DNA of 64,000 nucleotides from NCBI GenBank assembly GCA_905221605.1, contig CAJNDS010002413.1, forward strand, positions 1,118,552 to 1,182,551, given 5' to 3'. Of the stretch, positions 12,201 to 23,700 are shown one piece after another; positions within the stretch are counted from its first letter, which is position 1, and each line of letters starts with the position of its first letter. This DNA comes from Symbiodinium natans (lineage: Eukaryota > Sar > Dinophyceae > Suessiales > Symbiodiniaceae). The position numbers were made by a program, and so were the translations under genes. The notes under the pieces were generated by a model. That model did not search any database. It was not told the origin of the DNA and worked only from the letters and a program-made list of their open reading frames with translations.

Positions 12201-15200
12201 TTTAGTAGGGTTTGGGGCTTAGGGCCTAGGGGTTAGGGTCTAGGGTTTAGGGGTTCGGGCTTAGGGTTAGTAGGGCTCAGACTCGTACCCCTAAGGTTGT
12301 ACCCCTGAGGGTTTTGGGTTAGGGTTTGAGGGCTAACGGGTATCCCTAAAGGTTCCCCCTAATATACTCCTACTGTGGCCCTTGTCTTCCCTGAAATCTT
12401 GTAAAAGGGTCCCCAAACCCTTAGGGGTCCAAGGTACAACCCCTAGAGCACCAGAACCCCCAGTCCTCAACCCTAAGAAGCCCTTCACAAGCTCCCAAAA
12501 AACACCGTACAGTAAACTTCAAACAGTTGGAGCATCCTTATCCCTATACCCCAGAAGGTACACTAAAGGGAATCCCAACGAAAATCATCCTTAAACCATG
12601 TTCCAACTTTCTGGAGTTTACTGTAAAGGGGTTTAGGGCCTGGGAACCCTAAACCCTAAACCCTAAGCTGATCCTGAGCCCAGACTTAAGTTGCGAGACG
12701 TAGTGGCCCACGACTTACACCCTCAACCTAACCTCTAACCCCCTCAATCAAGCCCCGAAGCCCTAAACCTTAAACCTAACCCTACACCCGAAACCCTAAG
12801 CCCTAAGCCCTAAACCCTATAATGGCCCGAAACCTTCAAAATCCTAAACCTTAACCACGCTGAAATCACCAAAACCTCCCAAACCGTAAACCCTAAACCC
12901 TAAACCCTGAAGAACCCGAGAAAACCCCCCTTGCGTGCTCGGCGTACGCCGAGGCCCGGAGGCAGTTGCACGAGCTTATCCAGCCAATCCTGTGCCCGGG
13001 CAAATTTTTAGGGGAGTTTCCCAGAAATAGGGTTTAGGGTTTAGGGTTTAGGGTTTAGGGTTTAGGGTTCAGGGTTTAGGGTTTAGGGTTTAGGGTTTAG
13101 GGTTTAGGGTTTAGGGTTTAGGGTTTGAGGGTCCATTAAGGGGATTCTATACTATTGGGACTAGAAAAGGCGTACCCCTTCTTGTGGGAAATACCCATTT
13201 GGTGCTTTGGGGGGGGGGGGCTTAGGGCTTGTAAGGGTTCAGGTTGGCTGGTTGAATTGTTCAGGGTTTCGGGCTGAGGGTGTTTAGGGTTTAGGGTTTA
13301 GGGTTTAGGGTTTAGGGCTTGTAATTAGTAAGAGATGATGGGAGTGTGTAGGCTCCTCGTCTCTCCAGTGATGGATCCCTTTCATTGTTTTGAGGGTTCC
13401 AAATATGGAAGGCGGTAGGTTTCTCTTAGGGGGGAGGCAGGCAGTTTGTGGAGTGGGTTTTAGAGCTTCAGGGCTTATAAACCCTAAACCCTAAACCCTA
13501 AACCCTATACCCCCTTGGGGGTTAGGCTCGCCTTCTTGACTTGCATCTAACGACAAGGGGGCCTAGATAATCAACCCAACTATAACCACACTAGGGCACT
13601 ATTAAGGACCGTATACGTGGGTTATAAGTTATAATTACAGATATACTTGGGTTATAAGTACCATGAACCTCCAAGTAAACTCTAAACCCTAAACCCTATA
13701 AACCCTAAACCCTAAACCCTGCGTTTAGGGATTACGGGTTAGGGTGAACCCTGAAGCCTGACCCCATTGCCGTGGTCCTTTGTGAGGCAGCTGCGGCGTG
13801 ACAAGGGCGTGCCTTGGCAATCACAAGTTCTATTCTTGGCGGGTAACCCTAAACCCTACACCCTAAACCCTAAACCCTAAACCCTAAACCCTAAACCCTA
13901 AACCGCTTAAGGGTTCAGAGCTGGGCACAAAGCTCAGGATTCCAGCGCCAAAGACTTCATGCAGTCGGTGCTGCAGCCTCGCTTCATTACAACCTCCCGG
14001 GATTTGGGTGGTGGCGATGTACTTGGGAGGTTCACGGTACTTAATTTCATGGTACTTAAGAACCCTTATCCCTTATGATATCTGTACTAATACAACCTGA
14101 CCATATCCTAATCTGGGAACACAAGGGGCTTATAAGAGCCTCGGACAAAACGAATGCAAAGGCACCCTTGTCTTGACGTTGCATGGCCTCTGTTGTTCAG
14201 TCATTTTCCTCGGAAAGCGATAGGGGCCCCCATCCCCGCAAGGTCATCCCCCGAAAATAACCTGTAGAGGCGCTAATCCTCGAAAATTGATAGGGGCCCA
14301 CCAAGCATGTTGCGCAACGTTGAACGAACACAGGGTTCTGTCAGCCGTTGTTTCTTTTTAATAAGTGGGTTATAAATACAGGCATAATTTGCTTTTCAAG
14401 CACTATGAACGTCCCAGTAGGGTTTCGTGTTTAGCGAGTAGGGTTTGTAGGACTTCGGCTGCGGGGGGGTGGTAGGTTCAAGGGACGAAAGGGGGGGACC
14501 CGTACAAGGGACCCCATGTCATTCGGGGGTAATAAAGGGTTACTTAGGTATATGGGGACGATGTAAGTTAGACATAGGGGTTTTGTATGTGGAATAAGAT
14601 TGAGGGTCCCTTCTAGGGGTCCCTCCTTCAACCCCTTAGTAGGTTCGAGGACAGGTTTGCGCCCGAAGCAGACTTAGTACTTGCCATACTCCACGCAGCG
14701 CCAAACTTTGTCCCAACCGGCAGGGTGTGCCCTACACCCTAAACCCTAAACCCGAAGCCCTACACCCTAAACCCCAGTCGTCCATGACCCTTTTCCATAG
14801 CCGTTGTTTTGGGGGAGGGGGGGGACCCTAACCCTAAACCCTAAACCCTAAACCCTAAACCCTAAACCCTAAACCCTAAGCCACCTCCATCCTCGAAGCC
14901 CCTTGTGGGGCTCCCCGGCTTGAAAATTTAGGGCTTAGTGGGGCTTGGGGCTTAGCTTGGGGGGGCGTTTGCTTGAGGGTTTAGGGTTTAGGGTTTAGGG
15001 TTTAGGGTTTAGGGTTTAGGGTTTAGGGGTCCCCAAACCCTTCTAGGCACCCCGTAAGCCCCAAGCAAACCCTTGAGAAATCGACCCCAACCCCCCCAAG
15101 CAGACAGAAGCCAAGCCCCCGCAGGAACTCGACCTATCCCTAACCCCTAAACCCGAAACCCTAAACCCTAAACCCCAAACCGGAAAAGGAACTCGACCTA

Positions 15201-17691
15201 TCCCGACGGCCGGGCCATCTCCGACGAGGAGATCGTTGGGTTTTTGATCGCCGGCTTCTTCGGCGGACGCCTGGCTCGAAAAGGGGGGTTTAGGGTTTAG
15301 GGTTTAGGGCGTCTCGCCGCGCAGCGGCAGTAAGTACCATGTGGAAATGGCGCCCCAACACACCCGGGGTGTGGGGGGGCGGCATGTCACGCAAAGGCAT
15401 CTGTTTCCAACGCAATCCAACAATTCTCAGTGGTGCTGGGTTTAGGCTGTGAGTCGCCCCAAAACTCCCAGAGAAGAGGACATCAGTTCGGGTTTAGGGT
15501 TTAGGGTTTCGGGTTTAGGTTTTAAGGTTTCGAGTTTAGGGATTAGGGGTTAGGGTTTCGGGTTTAGGGTTTAGAGCTTGCTTGGAGGTTCATGTTTACT
15601 TAAAGCCCCAACCAGAAGTTTACTTGTAACCTACTCAGGGAATTCCAGGGAATTTAAGTACAATTATGATTGGGGTTATAATTGCCCTGAACCTGCGAGT
15701 AGGGTTGAGGATTTCAGGTTTACTGGGTTGAAGGCTTAGGGTTGAGGATTGGCTTTATTGCGGGCAATGTACGAACCTTTGATTGGCTTTGGCTCATGTA
15801 GACGGTGCGCGTTTAGATTGCTGACTGGATTTCGGGCCTAGAAGCCTTGAACCCGAAACCCTAAACCTTCAACTGGCCCCAAGCGGCAAACCCGAAAACG
15901 CCGAAAACCTAAACCGCCTGACACACTGGCTCTGATGTTTAGGGTTGCCCTAAGCCTTAGACCCTAAGCCCTAAACCCTTGAATCCTAAACCCTAAGCCC
16001 TAAACCCTAAACCCTAAACCCTTCAATCCCAAACCCTAAACCCGGACTTTTCCGAGGAATGCACAACAGCTCGATTACGACCTCGTGGTCGACGTGACTC
16101 GGAAGCACTCTGAGAGCCTTACGAGATGGGCCACAGCAGCCTGGAACCGTACATCTGAACAACCCTGTACTGTGTGTAGGGGTTTAGGGTTTAGGGTTTA
16201 GGGTTTAGGGTTTAGGGGTTTAGGGGTTTAGGGGTTTAGGGTTTAGGGTTTAGGGTTAGAAGCCCCAAAAACTGAAACACCTCACCCCTGAAGCCCTAAA
16301 AGCCCGACAAAGCCCAACGACCCCCGACCCCTCAAAAAATAGAAAACACACAAACATTCCTAAACCCTAAACCCTAAACCCTAATCCCTAAACCCTAAAC
16401 CCTTAAAAACCCTACACCCTCAACCTTGACTCTCAAACCCCCTACACCCCTGAGCCCCTACTCCCCTCAAGAACCGGAAACCCTAAAACTTAAGCCCTAA
16501 ACCCTTAAGCCCGTAAGCCCTTAAGCCCTTAAGCCCTTAAGCCCTTAAGCCCTTAAGCCCTTGAGCCCTTGAGCCCTGAACCCTAAGCCCTTAAGCCCTT
16601 GAGCCCTTAAGCCCTTAAGCCCTAAACCCGAGGCTGGAGATTTTCTCCCGCCCGGAGCTGGTCAAAGACCTGCTGGCCGAGCAGCGGGAGGCCGTTTGAA
16701 GGGCTTTCAAGGGCTTTGCAAGGGGCTTCAAGGGTTTAGGGTTTAGGGTTTGGGGTTTAGGGTTTGCTTTGTAAGGGGCTTCAAGGGCTCTTAAGGGGGT
16801 TTCAAGGGGCTTTAATAGGGCTCTTAAGAGGCTTTTAAGAGGCTTGTCAGGTCTTTAGGGTTTTCGAGGGTTTCGGGTTTAAGGGTTTCGGGCTTTAGGT
16901 TTGTTGTTTAGATTTTTTTGTTGAAGGATGTTAGGGCACTGACCGCTTCGTGATGGCCAAGAGGATGGAATCCAGAGGGCAATGAGAGTGGCGCGACCTC
17001 CAGTGCTTTCTGATGCGTAAACCCTGAACCCTAAACCCTAAGCCCAAAACCCTAAGCCCTAAGCCCTGAACACTAAACCCTAAACCCTAAACCCGAAACC
17101 CTAAACCCTAAACCCTAAACCCGAACCCTGAGCCGCAAAGTCGACAGATGCACATCTCGCTCTCGAGAGGTCTTGGGCAGCGACAAGGCTTCCTTTAGCT
17201 TCGACGGCTATGAGAAGATGAAGAAGCTCCCCGTTTGCAGATTGGGGCTTCGGTGGGGCGTCAGCAGGACATTCATGTAGTGCTTTCAGGGTTTTGGGGT
17301 TTTAGGGTTTTGGGGTTCAGGGCTTCAGGTTTTGCAGGTCTTTGAATCTTTGGTCTGGGGTTTAAGGTTTAGGGTCTGGGGCTCGAGAGTTGCACCACTG
17401 GAAATCTGGAAACCCCAAACCCTAAACCCAAACCCCAAACCATACGGAGGCAGCATCAGGCTTTGGCAACCTAGGCCTCAGTCTCCAAGCACCCGAAAGC
17501 CCTGAACCTTGAGATATTCCCCCTTATACTAACGGTCCTTACTAGGGATTGTAGTACCCCTATTACAATCCCTATGAAGGACGGTTAGTACCCTAATACG
17601 AAGCGTTAGCAGGCATTACGTATAGGTAACCCCCCATTCTAGTCCCAAGGACGGTTAGGGAACATCCCAACCTGAAAACTACCCTGCTAAG

Positions 17692-17734
<43 letters not shown>

Positions 17735-20700
17735 CTCTGTCTCTGTCTCTTCCGACTCTTTGAGGGTTTAGGACTTAGGAACTCTCTCCATGTCTCTCCC
17801 TCTCCCTTCCTCTCGATCCCATCGACCAAAAGGCATTCTGAACCCGAGTCACTTATTCCCCTCCTAGAGGTAGAGCGACAGCGTGATATGGTATTTTGTA
17901 GCCGGTTCTTTGGTGGCAGGATGTTTTAGTCACATCTCTTAATCCCTAAACCCTAAGTTGTATAAAACTAAAGCCCTAAAACCCTAACCCGAACTCGCAT
18001 CTCTTAAGAGGGGTAGCATGTGGCTTAAGGTTGGGCCTGAGTTGGGTTGTAAAGCCCAGCCTCCAACCACTAAGGCCAGGGTTTACCGTTTAGGGTTTAA
18101 GGCTTAGGGAAAGTCTGCATCTTGTATTCGCAAACGCCTCAAATCCTGGTACCCGGAAACCCAACACCCCTAAACCGTAACCCCTAAACCCTAAACCCTA
18201 AACCCTAAACCCTAAACCCTAAACCCTAAACCCTTCGAAGAGTTCCAAGGCTGCGCTCCGCCGTGAGCGAGGCACCGCTACTGAAGCCTTGAGGGTTTTA
18301 GGGATTAGGGCTAGGGTTTAGGGTTTAGGGCTAGGGTTTAGGGTTGAGGGTGGATGGTTTAAAGGGTTAGGGCTTAGGGTTTATGGCTAGGGTTTAGGGT
18401 TTAGGGCTTAGGGCTTAGGGTAGGGTTTAGTATTTAGGGTTAAGGGTTTAGGATTTAGGGGGTTTAATTTGGGCTCTGGGCTCTGGGGCTTAGCTCGCAG
18501 GGCAGGCAATGCTTGCCCACCTTGAGATGGTGCCCCTGAGTTTGGGGGCTGGGGTTTCGGGTTCAGGGTTGAGGGCTTAGGGTTTAGGGCATTGTGAAGG
18601 GAACCCTCTTTGAGGGATACAACCTCAGGAGTATTAGTAGGGGTGCCAAGGCTGTATACCCTACGCCCTGCATCTTTGGACAACCTGAGTGGTTCTCTCG
18701 CTTAGGGTCCCATTTCTTGTCCGCAATAAATCACGGCGCCCTTCTAACATGGACCCCCCAAAATTAAAAAGTGACCCTCGGCGAACTACCCCATGTGCAC
18801 CCTGCAGAGGTCTTGCGTATGCACCCGCCTCTCTTCTTGCTGATGAGAACGGTGGAGCAAGACGTCGAGTTCAAGGAGCGAAACCCCAAACCCTAAACCC
18901 TAAATCCTAAACCCTAAATCCTATACCGACAGCTGACCCGACCTTGGGTTTGGGATGGAACGCTTCAGGAGCTTTACGCACCCCCCCAAAACCAATGATG
19001 AAGGCCCAAACCTACCTCAAAGAGCTCCGAGAGCGACCTGTTGCTGTAGGCTCTAAAGATAACAAGCTCCAGACTATGGGAGTGTCCGAGATTCGGGGTG
19101 CTTTCTTGGGGTCCTTGTTACTTGAGGGAATCCTCTTATGTGGGGGGGGGGGGGGGGGGGGGGCGGGTTATTTTAGGGATACCTTATTATTTTGGGAAAC
19201 CCCCCAAAAATGAGCTTTGCAAGCCATGCGGTGACCTACGGAATACTCAAGACACCTACACCCTAAGCCCCGAACTCGCAGCCCTGATGCATGGCACACT
19301 CTGAGGCCCCCCCCTTTTTTGTTAATGTAGAAGCCATGTGGGTGACTTTCCATATTGGGGTATTGGGTCGCGACACTCCCTAACCCTAAAACCCGCAACC
19401 CTAGACCCTATAAACCTTAAAAACCCTAAAACCCTAAACCCTAAACACTAAACCCTAAACCTGAACCCTTCTCCCAAGCAGGGCTACACCATCCGTCGGG
19501 GCAGCGTGGTCGCCTGCTCCCCCAACGTCAGCCACATGTTGGACGACGTGCAGCTCGGTATAGCCTGGGCTCGGGTTTATAGGGTTAGGGTTTGGGGTTT
19601 AAGGTTTGGGGTTTGGGGTTTAGGGTTTAGGGTTTAGGGTAGTTACATGGTCCCTGAATATGGGCGCTTATACACCCTTGATATACCCTATGAACACCCC
19701 TAGATTTTTAAGGTACTTGGAGCAAGTTCAACTCCCCACGTTCAACTCCCCACGCAGAAGTCGCGCGTGTTTTGCCTTCGTTGCTCAGCTTTGGGGTTTG
19801 GGATTTTTCGCGTTCATGGCGCACATGAGCGAAATCGCGAGCTCTGCGATGCCCTAGTCCGTAAGCATCCCTGAACCCTAAGAACCCTAGACCCTAAACC
19901 CCAAACCCTAAACCCTAGACCCTAAACCCTAAACCCTAAACCCCAAACCCTAAACCCTAAACCCTAAAACCGTTCAAGGGAGCCCAAAGTCCTTGTGGCC
20001 CTGCCTGGTTTAGGGTTTCGGGCTTTCAGCCTTGGAGTCCGGACCCCTTAACCCTAGTCCTGAACCCTTGAGCGGCTTAGGGCTTAGGGTTTAGGGGTTT
20101 GGGGCTTAGGGTTTGGGGTTTGGGGTTTTGGGGTTTGGGGTTTAGGGTTTAGTGTTTAGGTTTTCCCGTATAACCGGGGGGGGGGGGGGGGGGGGGGGGG
20201 CGGAGTCTCTCAGCTTCTTGCATGTACCATGTTGGTGATTGGTGTCGGGACCAGCTCTTCCATTCCTGTTCCAGACAGGGACCCTAAACCCTAAACCCTA
20301 AACCCTAAACCCTAAACCCTAAACCCTAAACCCTAAACCCTAAACCCTAAACCCACAGCTGTGGAGAATCTTGGACACACTGTCCCACTCGGCAATCTCG
20401 GGTGCACGCTCTGCCACGACTGGATGGGTCGCAGCGACTTCCTGATGGTTCTGAGCTCCCAAAGCTGAGGCTAGGCAACCGCCCAAATGCCTGCTATGCT
20501 GTTGTTAGGGTTTAGGGTTTGGGGTTTCGGATCAACTCAACTTTCAACTGCTCAGAGTCCTAAACCCTAAACCCTAAACCCTAAACCCTAAACCCTAAAC
20601 CCTAAACCCTAGACCCTAGACCCTAGACCCTAGACCCTAGACCCTAGACCCTAAACGTAACCAGGTATCCGAAAGCTGCGGAGTTCGACTCCCAGCGCTT

Positions 20701-23700
20701 CATCGATGGCATCCAGGACCTCTCGCAGGGCTTAGGGTTTAGGGTTCGGGGTTTGGGGTTTAGGGTTCAGGGTTTGGGGTTTAGGGTTTAGGGTTTGGGG
20801 TTTAGGAGTACTATACTTTAATGTGTTTTTCGGTTCTGGGTTCCAATTAGCTACTACTACCTAAGAAGTAGATACCATTTTCCAGAGTCACGCCAAATTA
20901 GGGGAGGTTTAGGGTTTCGGAGGGTTTTGGGTTTTAGGCTTTTTGGGTGGCACCCTAAGCTTTTGAAGCCCACCCCACTCCTGCGGCCCCAGAAAAAGCG
21001 TAAGCCCCAAGTCTTATGAAGCTTCTGTCTCCTAAACCCCAAACCCCAAACCCCAAACCCCAAACCCCAAACCCCAAACCCCAAACCCCAAACCCCAAAC
21101 CCTAAACCCTAAAGCCTAAACCCTAAACCCTAAACCCTTCCGTAGCTAGGATTGAGGTCTTCGGCGCCCGGGGCCCCTTTCGGGGCTTCCCAAGGATGGG
21201 GGGGAAATCGGCTTTTTTGGAGGCAGAAACTCTCGCCCCCAAAGTTTAGGGTTTAGGGTTTAGGGTTTAGGGTTTAGGGTTTAGGGTTCAGGGTTCAGGG
21301 TTTAGGGCCCTAAAACGCCCAACGCCCTAAAGTCCAACCAGGACCAGTGGTCCTACATCCCCTTTGGAGGGGGACGTAGGGTCTGCAAGGGCCAGGAGTT
21401 TGGCTACATGCAGGTGCAGTGCGCCGGAGCCTCAGCATCTGAGGCGTTTAGGGTCTAGGGTTTAGGATTTAGGGTTTAGGGCTGCAGCAGCATGTCGCAT
21501 GCAGACGATGTCCGGCAGCAGAATGGGGTGTATCCCATGCATACTCGCAGGAAGCTCACGGCTAACTTTGAGTCGCCCAAGGGTTTAGGGTTTAGGGTTT
21601 AGGGTTTAGGGTTTAGGGTAGGAAACCAGTAAGCCAAACCTCCAGCGCCCTCGAAACCTTAAACCCCAAACCCCAAACCCCAAAAACCCAAACGCTAAAC
21701 CCCAAACCCAAAATCCGAAATCCTAAACCCGAAACCCTGAACCCCAAACCCCAAATCCTAACTAAACAAACATTATTTTTTCGCAGGGTTCCATAGCCGC
21801 AGCCGAGGCCCCCTCCCACATGAACCCAAACCCTAAACCCCAAACCCTAAACCTCAAACCCTAAACCTCAAACCCTAAACCCTAAACCCTAAACCCTAAA
21901 CCCTAAACCCTAAGCATGGCCACATCCCAGGCCCTCTCCCACATGCTGCTCGGCATATCGCAGGGACCCAAACAGAGCCCCCCTACCCCCACTTCGGGGG
22001 CTTCGGGTTTGGGGTGTTGGGTTTGGGGTTTAGGGTTTGGGGTTTGGGGTTTGGGGTTTAGGGTTTGGGGTTTGGGGTTTGAAGTTTAGGATTTAGGGTT
22101 TAAGTTTTTAGGGTTTAGGGTTTGGGGTGTACAGTTTAGGGTTTAGGGTTTAGGGTTTCGGGTTTGGGGTTTGGGGTTTAGGGTTTGGGGTTTGGGGTTT
22201 AGGGTTTGGGGTTTAAAGTGTAGGGTTTAGGGTTTAAAGTTTAGGGTTTAGGGTCTAGGGTTTGGGGTTTAGGGTTTTGGGTTTAAAGTTTAGGGTTTAG
22301 GGGTTAGGGTTTAGGGTTAGGGCTAGGCTTTTCAGGGGATGCAGAGCTTTGGGCTGAGGGTGTGAGGTGTAGGCCGTCTGTTCCCGAAGGCATATGGTCA
22401 GTGGCTAGGGTTTAGGGGGTTTAGGGTTTAGGGTTTAGGGTTTAGGGTTTAGGGTTTTGGGAACCCTAAATATAAGGGGCCTCCTTATCATGGTAAGCCC
22501 ACAAGGGAACCCTAATTTTGAGAAGTGGCCATATACGTCACCCGAGTCTTCAAACAGTGCAGGCAACACAGCACCGTTCGTCCCACTGTAAGTCCTTCAC
22601 GGGCTGAGATTGCAAGGTTTATAGGGTTTATGGTTTCTACCCTTCATGGAGTAATTTCAGTTTCTTTGGGTTCCTTAGGCACCCTAAAGCTCAAACCCTA
22701 AACTGGCCCTAAACCCTACACTCTGTATAGTGTTGTTTCTGGTCATTAAGTAAAATATTTCCTTTAGAGTAGTGTTTCTGGGCTCGGATGCAGTCAGGAA
22801 GCTCGGTCTAGGGTTTGGGACAGTGGGTTAGGGTTTAGGGTTTAGGGTTTAGGGTTTAGGGTTTAGGGTTTAGGGTTTAGGGTTTAGGGTTTAGGGTTTA
22901 GGGTTTAGGGTTTAGGGTTTAGGGTTTAGGGTTTAGGGTTTCTGCGTGCATCGGAGGCTCCGGCATTACAACGTCGACTCTCAGCTGGAATCAGGTTTGT
23001 TTCGGCTCTTTGGAGCTACATCTCCCTGAATCCGAGAACAAGAAAACCCTAAGCCATGACCCTAAACCCTAAACCCTAAACCCTAAGCCATTTTGGCATG
23101 AAGACTTGGGGGCGTCGGAGTTTGGGTTATACAGCAGGGGTTAGGGCCGAGCCGACTGACCCTCAAGGCCCCGCAACACCTGCAACTTGCTTTAGTAGGG
23201 TTTAGGGTTTAGGGTTTAGGGTTTAGGGTTTAGGGTTTAGGGATAAAAACCCTACAAAACTAGATCAGTGTTAGGGATCCTTTTTACTTTGGGGGTTTAT
23301 GGGCTTTCTTATATATGAACAAAAAGGATCCTGTTTTCTTCCTAGGGGAACAGGGATTAAGAAAAAGTCCTGATTCCTGAACCTACCTCCGCGGCATGTG
23401 CAACGTATGTCGGGGAAGGCTTTGTTTACAAAGGTTGGAAGGGCTTCGGGTTTACTCAACATTCTTGGGCAGTCAAAAGGTTTAGGCTCAGGGTAGAGTT
23501 TACGTAGGGGTTTGGGGTTCAGGGTGTGTCGTTGAAGTCTATATCCCTAAACCCTAAACCCTAAACCCTAAACCCTAAACCCTAACCCTAAACCCTAAAC
23601 CCTAAACCCTAAACCCTAAACAATGCAGGAGTGCGTCGATGGCGTGCCCCCGCCCACCATCGCCCAAGACGGGATGGTCATTGCACCCACCCAGCCGTGC

